Part shown: piece by piece, positions 1 to 6,723 of the stretch | Layout of the letters: each line of letters starts with the position of its first letter | Numbering within the stretch: the stretch's first letter is position 1 | From: Gammaproteobacteria bacterium | Lineage (GTDB): Bacteria > Pseudomonadota > Gammaproteobacteria > Poriferisulfidales > GCA-002705445 | Assembly (NCBI GenBank): GCA_002702235.1 | Contig: NZYO01000009.1 | Coordinates: forward strand, 18,377 to 28,966 | DNA length: 10,590 bases | Direction: 5' to 3' | The notes under the pieces: model-generated | The model's input: the letters and a program-made list of their open reading frames with translations, nothing else | Told to the model about the DNA's origin: nothing | Databases searched by the model: none | Made by a program: the position numbers and the translations under genes

Positions 1-54
1 TTGGTAAAATGAGAGCTAATAATTATTTAAAAAATTAAATAAATCATTTCATTT

Positions 55-1101
55 TTAAGTTTGCTGTTCAATTGCCCAGTCAATGTGTTCAATAACATTT
101 AAATCTGAGACCTCATTCTTTTTTCTTTCAAGGCTTAAAATAATTTCTTTTGATTTGTTAGAGTTTCCTAATCCGATAGCAATGTTTCTAAGCCATTGGT
201 TATAGTTAATTCTATTAATTGGAGATGATTCTGTTTCTTTTTTAAATTTTTTCTCACTCCAACTAAATAATTCTAATAAAGAAATATTATCTAAGCCTTT
301 ATTTGAATTAAAAGAGCTTATGTTGGTTTTTTTTGCAAACTTATTCCATGGACATACTAATTGACAATCATCGCAACCAAATATTCTATTACCAATTTGC
401 TTTCTGTACTTTATTGGAATGACACCTTTATTTTCAATCGTTAAATACGATATACATTTTCTTGCATCAAGTTTATATGGTGCAACTATGGCATTAGTTG
501 GGCAGGCACTAATGCAATTAGAGCATGATCCACAGAAGTTATCTTCCTTTTTATCGATATCAAATCTTATATTAGAATATATTTCCCCAATAAAAAACCA
601 AGAACCGTTATCTCGGTTAATAAGATTGGTGTGTTTTCCAATCCAGCCAAGGCCAGCCTTCTCAGCAATAGGTTTTTCCATAACGGGAGCTGAATCTACA
701 AAAGTTCTGTACTTAAAGGAATCAGTATGTTGATTAATTAATTGAGCTATTTTTTTTAGCTTATCTTTCATTATGAAATGATAATCTTGCCCTAACGCAT
801 ATCTTGATATGTATGCTTTATCTTTAGTCTGTAAAACCTTAATCGGATTTTCCGTATTAAAATCAAGGTAGTTAGCACTAAAAGAAATAATGCTTAAAGT
901 ACCTGGGGTAAGTAATTCCGGCTTAGTTCTTTTTTCCCCATGTTTTTCCATATAATGCATGTCGCCATGAAACTTATTATTTAACCAGTCTTTTAATCTT
1001 TCCTCCTCGATACTCAAATCAATATCAGTAAATCCCACATTACTGAATTTATATTCTTTAGCCCATTTAACTATTTTCTTTTTAAGTTCATTATTACTCA
1101 T
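55..1101 (-). CDS. queG: Epoxyqueuosine reductase QueG
   Basis: This cytoplasmic, cobalamin-dependent iron-sulfur enzyme performs the last step of queuosine synthesis, reducing epoxyqueuosine to queuosine in GUN-anticodon tRNAs. The 348-residue protein is full length for the family. Visible hallmarks are the FVDSAPV segment with the likely catalytic Asp136, the following EKAGLGWIGKH block (147-157), and two [4Fe-4S] cysteine sets: C190-x2-C193-x2-C196-x3-C200-P and C243-x2-C246-x3-C250-P, with C216 between them. The C-terminal part contains the HEAT-like region with the INYNQWLRNIAIGLGN segment. The ATG at 1101 has no evident Shine-Dalgarno site. The gene diverges from the asnO-like gene across 38 bp, and a minus-strand TATAAT lies at 1137-1132. 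Function follows from family knowledge and the complete motif set. The other type of epoxyqueuosine reductase, QueH, is unrelated in sequence. Confidence 0.97.
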   Translation of the reverse strand: MSNNELKKKIVKWAKEYKFSNVGFTDIDLSIEEERLKDWLNNKFHGDMHYMEKHGEKRTKPELLTPGTLSIISFSANYLDFNTENPIKVLQTKDKAYISRYALGQDYHFIMKDKLKKIAQLINQHTDSFKYRTFVDSAPVMEKPIAEKAGLGWIGKHTNLINRDNGSWFFIGEIYSNIRFDIDKKEDNFCGSCSNCISACPTNAIVAPYKLDARKCISYLTIENKGVIPIKYRKQIGNRIFGCDDCQLVCPWNKFAKKTNISSFNSNKGLDNISLLELFSWSEKKFKKETESSPINRINYNQWLRNIAIGLGNSNKSKEIILSLERKKNEVSDLNVIEHIDWAIEQQT

Positions 1102-1124
1102 AAGCTTTAATCACAGCATTAAGT

Positions 1125-1133
1125 TGATATAAT
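1125..1133 (+). promoter_or_regulatory. Extended -10 promoter of the asnO-grxD-argG operon
   Basis: The bases form TGA followed by TATAAT, a perfect extended -10 (TGnTATAAT). With the last T as -7, the transcript would begin at 1140, which is the A of the ATG. The message would therefore be leaderless, in keeping with the absence of any Shine-Dalgarno sequence upstream. The -35 match is poor, which extended -10 promoters tolerate. The start point is inferred. Confidence 0.6.
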
Positions 1134-1137
1134 TATA
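1132..1137 (-). promoter_or_regulatory. Candidate -10 box for queG
   Basis: A perfect TATAAT reads on the minus strand, 31 bp upstream of the queG ATG. It predicts a start near 1125 and a leader of about 24 nt. No -35 resembling TTGACA is visible at the usual distance, inside the start of the asnO-like gene. It shares two bases with the plus-strand -10 at 1128-1133. Confidence 0.5.
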
Positions 1138-1139
1138 CA

Positions 1140-2903
1140 ATGTGCGGAATTCTAGGCTATTTAAATTTTTCTAAAGAAAAACTTCCTTCAAAAATTTTCA
1201 ATGAAATGCTTTCTACTCTTGGTTCTAGAGGACCCGATAATAAAGATGTTTATGAAAATGATTGTTTACAGCTTGGCCACACTCGTTTAGCAATTATTGA
1301 TTTAAATGAAAAAGCAAACCAGCCAATGAAAGACAATTGTAATGAAAATATAATTGTTTTTAATGGTTGTATTTATAATTATCGTGAATTAAAAAAAAGT
1401 CTAATCCAGAGGGGGGAAAAGTTTAGGACCAATAGCGATACAGAAGTAATTTTAAAGGCTTACAATACATGGAATGAAGATTGTACTAAATATCTTGATG
1501 GTGATTTTGCCTTTGCCGTATGGAATAAAAAGAAAAATGAACTATTTCTAGCTAGAGATAGATTTGGAGTAAAACCACTTTATTTCTCATATGAAAAGAA
1601 AACACTTGTTTTTTCATCATCTATACAAGCATTTAAAAAAATAGGTAATTTTGACTTTACTTTAAGCCCGGAATCACTTCATTATCATTTCTCTTTACAT
1701 TCATCTGTACCCTCACCACATACTATTTTTTCTAAAATTCATAAATTAGAGCCAGGACACTGGATGAAAGTATCAAAAAATAATTTTAAAATTAAAAAAT
1801 TTTGGAGTTTAAAGAAATATAATGAATCCGAACTTATAACCTCAGAAGATGAGGCTGTTCCTTTAATATATGAAAATTTAGAAAATGCAATAAAGAAAAG
1901 AGTTTTAGCATCTGATAAAGAGATTGGAATATTGCTTTCGGGAGGTTTAGATTCTAGCTTAATAGTTGCCTTGGCAAAAAAATATAACGAAAATATCAAA
2001 ACTTTTAGTATTGGATTTGAGGACGAAGGTGAAGAAAAGGGAAATGAATTTTTTTACTCAGATAAAGTTGTTAATGCATACAAAACTTCTCATAAAAAAA
2101 TTATGGTACCAAATACTATAGCACTCGATAACATTTCAAATGCTTTTTTAAACATGCCCGAGCCAATGTTTGCACAGGATGCCATAGCTTTTTTTATGCT
2201 TGCAAAAGAAGTCTCAAAGGATGTAAAAGTTGTGTTATCTGGACAAGGAGCAGATGAAGTATTTGCTGGTTATTTCTGGTACCCAAAAATTGCCAATGAA
2301 GAATTTTCAACAAAAAATTTTTTGAAGCATTATGTTGATAGAGACCATAGAGAAATTGAAACCTTGTTAAATATCAATATCATTGATGATTACACATATA
2401 ATTTTATTGATGAGAATTTAAAGCCGAACCTTAAAAGAAGTTTTTTAAATAGCGTTTTAAATTTAGATATCACAAAGCTTATTGTAGATGATCCTGTAAA
2501 AAGAGTAGATAGCATGACTATGTCTCATGGATTAGAAGCTAGAGTTCCATTTTTGGACTATAGGCTAATTGAAACCGCTAATAAAATTCATCCAAATATT
2601 CATCTTCAGAATAATGGAAAAAATATTTTAAAAATAATAGCAAAAGATTACTTTCCAAAGTCATTTATAAATCGTGAAAAAGGCTATTTTCCAATGCCAG
2701 CTTTAAAATATATCAAAGGGAAATATTATGATTTTGTTTATGATATCCTTAACTCATTGTCCTGTAAAAATAGAGGACTTTTTAATAGGAATTATGTAGA
2801 TAATTTATTAAAATCTCCAAACAGTAATTTAACTGCTATTAAAGGGAATAAATTATGGCATTTAGCAGCAACAGAATATTGGTTGCAAAAAAACATTGAT
2901 TAA
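1140..2903 (+). CDS. asnO: AsnB-family amidotransferase, N-acetylglutaminylglutamine amidotransferase-like
   Basis: This is a class II glutamine-dependent amidotransferase fused to an asparagine-synthetase-type ATP pyrophosphatase domain. Cys2 (MCGI) is the expected glutaminase nucleophile after Met removal, and the GATase domain covers about residues 2-210 (FNGCIYNYREL near 74-84, ARDRFGVKPLY at 138-148). The synthetase domain has the PP-loop SGGLDSS (267-273), SGQGADEVFAGY (367-378) and LEARVPFLD (465-473). The segments FNGCIYNY, EKGYFPMPALKYIKG and the C-terminal KLWHLAATEYWLQ resemble the subgroup that amidates the osmolyte dipeptide N-acetylglutaminylglutamine (NAGGN) more than ordinary AsnB; this is from memory of the family. 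The length, 587 aa, also fits. The usual partners, a GNAT/ATP-grasp dipeptide synthetase and an M42-type peptidase, are not adjacent. It may instead be the cell's asparagine synthetase. It is the first gene of an operon, 14 bp before grxD. Confidence 0.9.
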   Translation: MCGILGYLNFSKEKLPSKIFNEMLSTLGSRGPDNKDVYENDCLQLGHTRLAIIDLNEKANQPMKDNCNENIIVFNGCIYNYRELKKSLIQRGEKFRTNSDTEVILKAYNTWNEDCTKYLDGDFAFAVWNKKKNELFLARDRFGVKPLYFSYEKKTLVFSSSIQAFKKIGNFDFTLSPESLHYHFSLHSSVPSPHTIFSKIHKLEPGHWMKVSKNNFKIKKFWSLKKYNESELITSEDEAVPLIYENLENAIKKRVLASDKEIGILLSGGLDSSLIVALAKKYNENIKTFSIGFEDEGEEKGNEFFYSDKVVNAYKTSHKKIMVPNTIALDNISNAFLNMPEPMFAQDAIAFFMLAKEVSKDVKVVLSGQGADEVFAGYFWYPKIANEEFSTKNFLKHYVDRDHREIETLLNINIIDDYTYNFIDENLKPNLKRSFLNSVLNLDITKLIVDDPVKRVDSMTMSHGLEARVPFLDYRLIETANKIHPNIHLQNNGKNILKIIAKDYFPKSFINREKGYFPMPALKYIKGKYYDFVYDILNSLSCKNRGLFNRNYVDNLLKSPNSNLTAIKGNKLWHLAATEYWLQKNID

Positions 2904-2917
2904 GAGAGGTAAAAAAA

Positions 2918-3235
2918 ATGGATGCATTAGAAAGGATTAAAGAGCAAGTTCAAAGTAATAAAGTTATTTTATACATGAAGGGAACCCCTCAGATGCCACA
3001 ATGTGGTTTCTCAAGTAGGACGGCAGAAGCATTAAAGCAATGCGGAAAAGAATTTGCCTATGTAAATGTTTTAATGGATCCAGAAATATTTCAGGATCTA
3101 CCAAAATTTGCAAACTGGCCAACCTTCCCCCAGTTATATATTAATGGTGAACTAGTAGGCGGATGTGATATCACTATAGAATTATTTGAGTCTGGCGAGT
3201 TAAAAAAAATGATCGATGAGGCAGTTGGAAGTTAA
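2918..3235 (+). CDS. grxD: Monothiol glutaredoxin GrxD (Grx4), CGFS type
   Basis: This 105-residue single-domain monothiol glutaredoxin binds a glutathione-ligated [2Fe-2S] cluster as a dimer and acts in Fe-S cluster transfer and iron homeostasis in the cytoplasm. The signature CGFS is at residues 29-32, with the preceding KGTPQMPQ stretch. The [11 protein letters not shown] block (67-77) carries the conserved Thr-Phe-Pro turn that binds glutathione, and GGCD (81-84) completes the site. The size matches E. coli GrxD closely. An AGAGGT Shine-Dalgarno sequence at 2905-2910 sits directly after the stop of the upstream gene, so translation is probably operon-linked. The stop falls just 1 base before the preferred GTG start of argG. 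No feature suggests anything but an intact, conventional gene. Confidence 0.97.
   Translation: MDALERIKEQVQSNKVILYMKGTPQMPQCGFSSRTAEALKQCGKEFAYVNVLMDPEIFQDLPKFANWPTFPQLYINGELVGGCDITIELFESGELKKMIDEAVGS
3227..3232 (+). promoter_or_regulatory. Ribosome binding site favouring the GTG start of argG
   Basis: GGAAGT, one mismatch from GGAGGT, lies inside the last two codons of grxD and 4 bases before the GTG at 3237. The in-frame ATG at 3216 has only a weak GAG about 15 bases upstream. This spacing is the main reason for choosing the GTG. Confidence 0.45.
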
Positions 3236-3236
3236 A

Positions 3237-4445
3237 GTGAAAAAAAAGAGTTATAAGAGAATTGTTCTTGCATATTCGGGCGGTTTGGATACATCTGTTA
3301 TATTGAAATGGCTTCAAAATGAATATAATGCTGAAGTCATAACATATACTGCTGACTTGGGGCAAAAAGATGAGATTCAGCCAGCAAAAAAAAGAGCAGT
3401 TAAGTTAGGCTGTAAAAAAATTGTCCTTGACGATGTAAAAGAAGAGTTTGTTTCCAAATTTGTTTTTCCAATGTTGAGAGCAAATCCTATGTATGAAGAG
3501 CAATATTTATTAGGAACAGCAATTGCAAGACCATTAATATCACAAAAATTAATTGAAACAGCAAAAAAATACAAAGCAGATGCAATCGCACATGGTTCTA
3601 CAGGAAAAGGTAATGATCAAATTAGATTTGAACTTTCCGCCTACGCAATTAATCCAAAAATAAAAATAATTGCTCCTTGGAGAGAATGGAATTTAAACTC
3701 AAGAACAAAACTTTTAAACTATGCTAAACAAAATAAAATTGATTTTCCATCCTCAAAAAAAAATGAGCCACCATACTCTATGGATGCAAATTTATTACAT
3801 ATCTCTTATGAGGGAAAAATTTTAGAAGACCCGTGGAAATCTCCGCCAGAAAATATGTGGACTTGGGTAAATTCAGTGCAAAAAGCACCAAATAAACCTA
3901 CAGACATTATTATAGAATTTCAAAAAGGAGACCCAATAAAAATCAATTCAAAAAAATATTCGCCCGCTACCATTTTAGAAAAATTAAATAATTTAGGAGC
4001 AAAAAACGGTGTTGGTAGAATTGATATTGTCGAGAACAGATATATTGGCATGAAGTCAAGAGGATGTTATGAAACTCCGGGGGGAACCATAATATTAATG
4101 GCCAGAAGAGCTCTAGAGGGAATTACAGTCGATAAAGAATTACTTCACATGAAGCAAGAGCTTATGCCTAAGTACGCAAAACTAATTTATAATGGTTATT
4201 GGTGGAGCCCAGAGAGGAACGCATTACAGGGACTTATTAATGAAAGTCAAAATAAAGTAAGTGGGCATGTTAAGTTAAGGCTTATAAAAGGTAATGTAAT
4301 TATTTTAGGAAGAAAGTCTGAAAATTCCATTTATAACGCTGATTTATCAACTTTTGAAGATGATATGGGCGAATATAATCAAAAAGATGCAGAGGGTTTT
4401 ATTAAGCTGAATGCTTTGAGGCTTAAATCTTTGGCAAAAAAGTAA
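3237..4445 (+). CDS. argG: Argininosuccinate synthase
   Basis: ArgG joins citrulline and aspartate using ATP, which is cleaved to AMP and pyrophosphate, to give argininosuccinate, the next-to-last step of arginine synthesis. From the GTG start the protein has 402 residues, close to the usual 400-405. The N-type PP-loop AYSGGLDTS is at 12-20, [10 protein letters not shown] at 119-128, and [20 protein letters not shown], [17 protein letters not shown] and [10 protein letters not shown] blocks follow. An in-frame ATG at 3216 would add seven residues (MRQLEVK) and overlap grxD by 20 bp. The GTG is preferred because it has a better ribosome binding site, and known gammaproteobacterial ArgG proteins begin about ten residues before AYSGG. 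Translation is probably coupled to grxD. No argH or other arginine gene is in the window. Confidence 0.96.
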   Translation: MKKKSYKRIVLAYSGGLDTSVILKWLQNEYNAEVITYTADLGQKDEIQPAKKRAVKLGCKKIVLDDVKEEFVSKFVFPMLRANPMYEEQYLLGTAIARPLISQKLIETAKKYKADAIAHGSTGKGNDQIRFELSAYAINPKIKIIAPWREWNLNSRTKLLNYAKQNKIDFPSSKKNEPPYSMDANLLHISYEGKILEDPWKSPPENMWTWVNSVQKAPNKPTDIIIEFQKGDPIKINSKKYSPATILEKLNNLGAKNGVGRIDIVENRYIGMKSRGCYETPGGTIILMARRALEGITVDKELLHMKQELMPKYAKLIYNGYWWSPERNALQGLINESQNKVSGHVKLRLIKGNVIILGRKSENSIYNADLSTFEDDMGEYNQKDAEGFIKLNALRLKSLAKK

Positions 4446-4463
4446 TACTGTACTTAAATGATA

Positions 4464-4469
4464 TATAAT
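4464..4469 (+). promoter_or_regulatory. Candidate -10 box for mlaA
   Basis: A perfect TATAAT lies 18 bp after the argG stop and predicts transcription from about 4476, with a leader of roughly 22 nt containing a GAGGAG ribosome binding site at 4485-4490. No good -35 is seen. The surrounding AT-rich inverted repeat (4463-4484) also creates a minus-strand TATAAT, so the box could be chance in this AT-rich context. Confidence 0.4.
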
Positions 4470-4497
4470 TATAAAATATTATATGAGGAGATCATAA

Positions 4498-5229
4498 ATG
4501 AGTATTAAAAGAATAATAGCTTTATTTTTTGTAGTTTCTGCAATAAATCTTTCAGGATGTGCTTCATATAATCAGGCAAATAGCCTAGATCCAAATGATC
4601 CTATACAAGGAGTAAATAGAACTGTTTTTGCTTTCAATGATGCTGTCGATCAGGTTTTATTTAAGCCAATTGCTATGGGCTATAATGCAATTGTTCCTCA
4701 GCCAATCGATACAGCTGTGACTAATTTCTTCTCGAATTTACAAGACATTGATTCGTCAGTAAATAATTTATTTCAGGGTAAATTTGATTTATTTGCAAAT
4801 GACCTAGGAAGAGTTGCAATAAATTCAACAATTGGGATAGGAGGGCTAATAGATGTTGCTTCAGAAATGGGTTTACAAAAAACTGGTGAGGATTTGGGGC
4901 AAACTCTTGGCTACCATGGAATTAATGCTGGACCATATTTAGTTTTACCACTATTGGGTTCAAATAGTACTAGAGATCTACCAGGCACTATAGTTTCAAT
5001 GATAATTAACCCTCTTGCTTGGTTGGACGATATCTCATTAAGAAATCAATTAGTGGGAGTGAACGCCGTTGATACACGATCTGATTTAATTTCGAAAGAG
5101 GAAATAGCAAAAGAAATCTCTGATGATAAGTATACACTTTATAAGAATGCTTACTTAGAAGAAAGAGCGTTTAAAGTCAATGATGGTCAAATGGACGAGT
5201 CAGATCTTCAAGATTTAGCTGATAACTAA
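4498..5229 (+). CDS. mlaA: Outer-membrane phospholipid-asymmetry lipoprotein MlaA (VacJ)
   Basis: MlaA is an outer-membrane lipoprotein that removes mislocalised phospholipids from the outer leaflet and passes them to the periplasmic carrier MlaC for return to the inner membrane. The 243-residue precursor has a short basic N-terminus, a hydrophobic stretch (6-17) and a lipobox LSGC with lipidated Cys21. The residue after it is Ala, so outer-membrane sorting is expected. Family blocks are DPIQGVNRTVFAFND (34-48), LGRVAINSTIGIGGLIDVA (103-121), EDLGQTLGYHG (131-141), GPYLVLPLLGSNSTRD (145-160) and NPLAWLDD (171-178). A strong GAGGAG site lies 7 bp before the ATG. The mlaFEDCB transporter genes are not nearby, which is common for this gene. 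The stop overlaps the stop of convergent yciB. Confidence 0.97.
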   Translation: MSIKRIIALFFVVSAINLSGCASYNQANSLDPNDPIQGVNRTVFAFNDAVDQVLFKPIAMGYNAIVPQPIDTAVTNFFSNLQDIDSSVNNLFQGKFDLFANDLGRVAINSTIGIGGLIDVASEMGLQKTGEDLGQTLGYHGINAGPYLVLPLLGSNSTRDLPGTIVSMIINPLAWLDDISLRNQLVGVNAVDTRSDLISKEEIAKEISDDKYTLYKNAYLEERAFKVNDGQMDESDLQDLADN

Positions 5230-5828
5230 TCCTTAATTTTTTTAGATAAATAAATTCCATTAATTAATATAAAAATTATTGGCAATAATATGCCTAAAAC
5301 ATAGAATTTAAAATCAACCCAAATACTTTCCTCAAATAAAGAGGCAACTATGTAATTTAGTATGCCTGAAAAAACAAAGAAGAATATCCAAAAACTATTC
5401 AAAAAATTATAATTTGCGTCATTTAAATTAACGTGGTTTGCGAGCATTCTCTTGACTAGACTTTCTCTTTTCCATACTTGGTAAATTAGAAAAATTAATG
5501 CAAAACCAAAATATACTATAGTAGGCTTAATTTTTATAAAGAAAGGATTTTTTAGATATAGAGTTGCCGCACCAGCAATTAATATAATGAACAAAGTAAT
5601 CCAATGAATCTTTTCAGCTTTTTTAAGAGCAACTAGAATCAAGAACTGTATAGAATACGAAAACATTAAAATAAATGTTGCGAAATAAATGCCTGTACCA
5701 TCTGGAGAAAAAACGTTAGAGGAGAAAAAGGTGTTTAAGGTTGATAATATATCCACAGGAATATTTCCATAAAATATATATGATAAAAAAAAGAGAAGAA
5801 CTGGAAGGAAGTCAATAAATGCTTTCAT
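5226..5828 (-). CDS. yciB: YciB/IspZ-family inner-membrane protein (septation protein A)
   Basis: This is a polytopic inner-membrane protein of the YciB family, linked in other bacteria to septation and envelope integrity; the biochemical role is not settled. Hydrophobic segments are visible at about 7-21, 47-67, 77-93, 101-118, 145-163 and 173-193. Diagnostic pieces are the N-terminal MKAFIDFLPVLLFF and the FFIKIKPTIVY block at 96-106, matching the family's conserved FIK-x-KPT motif. At 200 residues it is somewhat longer than E. coli YciB, owing to internal loops and a basic tail. The ATG at 5828 has no obvious Shine-Dalgarno site. It diverges from scpA across 49 bp and its TAG overlaps the mlaA TAA tail to tail. 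Confidence 0.92.
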   Translation of the reverse strand: MKAFIDFLPVLLFFLSYIFYGNIPVDILSTLNTFFSSNVFSPDGTGIYFATFILMFSYSIQFLILVALKKAEKIHWITLFIILIAGAATLYLKNPFFIKIKPTIVYFGFALIFLIYQVWKRESLVKRMLANHVNLNDANYNFLNSFWIFFFVFSGILNYIVASLFEESIWVDFKFYVLGILLPIIFILINGIYLSKKIKD

Positions 5829-5857
5829 TAATTTAATTTAGTTTTTATTAGAGATAT

Positions 5858-5866
5858 TGGTATAAT
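5858..5866 (+). promoter_or_regulatory. Extended -10 promoter of scpAB
   Basis: The bases read TGG followed by TATAAT, a perfect TGnTATAAT extended -10. The predicted start is about 5873, only 5 nt before the scpA ATG, leaving no room for a Shine-Dalgarno site, and none is visible. The -35 region is weak. Confidence 0.6.
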
Positions 5867-5875
5867 ATTATCTCA
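5867..5875 (-). promoter_or_regulatory. Candidate extended -10 for yciB
   Basis: On the minus strand the bases read TGA followed by GATAAT, a TGn extended -10 with five of six hexamer matches. A second option, TATTAT, lies at 5867-5862. Either gives a leader of about 27-32 nt for yciB. The scpA promoter lies immediately beside or partly under these boxes, so use from the two strands could be mutually exclusive. Confidence 0.4.
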
Positions 5876-5877
5876 AT

Positions 5878-6723
5878 ATGAAAGAAAATCAAAAAACTCT
5901 TAATACCCAGACTGATCCAAAATTTAAAGTCTATGTTAAGGGTGAAATTTTCACTAAAATTCCAGAGGATTTCTACCTCCCCCCAGATGCCCTTAAAATT
6001 GTGCTTGAGTCATTTGAGGGTCCATTAGATCTTTTACTTTATCTCATTAGACGGGAGAATATTGATATTCTCGAGCTTTCAGTTTCTAAAATTACAGATC
6101 AATATATGGAGTACATAAACTTAATGAAAACACTCCAGCTTGAGCTAGCTGCTGAATATTTATTAATGGCAGCTACCTTAACAGCTATTAAAGCTAGAAT
6201 GTTAATTCCAAGTAATGAAGATAAAGAAGATGAGGAAGATCCTAGAGATGAATTAATAAGAAGGCTTAGAGAATACGAAAGATTTAAGAAAGTAAGTTTA
6301 GAGCTTGATGATTATTCACGAATATATAGAGATTTTTATCCAATTAGTGAATTAAGTTATAAAAAAGTTGTAAAAGATGAAAAAGTTGCACCACTTGATT
6401 TGGATAATTTAGTAACAGTCTTTAACGATCTTCTTATAAGACATGATGCATTAAATTCTCATGACGTTAAAAAAGACACTATTTCTGTAAGAGAAAAAAT
6501 GACCTTTATACTGGACGGCCTAAAAAACGACGAATTTATTGATTTTAAAAATTTCATAGACATTAGCGAAGGTAGACCCGGAATAATAGTAATTTTCTTA
6601 GCCATTTTAGAGCTTATAAAAATGAATTTGATTGAGTGTCTGCAGTCAAAATCTATGTCAGTTATTTATATTAAATCAAAACAGCAACTAGAAAATAAAG
6701 AGGAGGTAATTTATGAGCAATAG
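5878..6723 (+). CDS. scpA: Segregation and condensation protein A (kleisin)
   Basis: ScpA is the kleisin subunit that bridges the two Smc heads and, with a ScpB dimer, forms the bacterial condensin that compacts and separates sister chromosomes. The N-terminal kleisin signature FEGPLDLLLYLIRRENIDI is at 46-64, followed by helices ending in AIKARMLIP (103-111). An acidic linker (DKEDEEDPRDEL, 115-126) precedes a middle region, and the C-terminal part (about 205-281) fits the winged helix that contacts Smc. The length of 281 aa is usual. About 45 residues precede the kleisin signature, as in many gammaproteobacterial homologues. The ATG has no Shine-Dalgarno site and lies near the predicted transcript start. 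The last 11 bp overlap scpB. Confidence 0.97.
   Translation: MKENQKTLNTQTDPKFKVYVKGEIFTKIPEDFYLPPDALKIVLESFEGPLDLLLYLIRRENIDILELSVSKITDQYMEYINLMKTLQLELAAEYLLMAATLTAIKARMLIPSNEDKEDEEDPRDELIRRLREYERFKKVSLELDDYSRIYRDFYPISELSYKKVVKDEKVAPLDLDNLVTVFNDLLIRHDALNSHDVKKDTISVREKMTFILDGLKNDEFIDFKNFIDISEGRPGIIVIFLAILELIKMNLIECLQSKSMSVIYIKSKQQLENKEEVIYEQ
6701..6707 (+). promoter_or_regulatory. Consensus Shine-Dalgarno site of scpB inside scpA
   Basis: AGGAGGT, a full match to the anti-Shine-Dalgarno complement, lies within the last codons of scpA and 5 bases before the scpB ATG at 6713. It fixes the scpB start and permits coupled translation of the two condensin subunits. Confidence 0.8.

Noticed and set aside
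1..54. Possible end of an upstream gene (plus-strand frame ending at the TGA at 10-12) and an AT-only hairpin at 23-42
   Set aside because: Three codons are not enough to support a gene. The 8-bp stem has no G or C and no clear T-tract in context, so I do not call a terminator; nothing else is visible here.
419..733. Plus-strand open frame of 104 codons
   Set aside because: It lies antisense inside queG, over the cysteine-rich region, has no ribosome binding site and resembles no family.
1739..1999. Minus-strand open frame of 86 codons inside the asnO-like gene
   Set aside because: Antisense shadow of a well-supported coding region. The same holds for minus-strand frames at 3174-3365, 3377-3574, 7388-7627 and 7839-8039.
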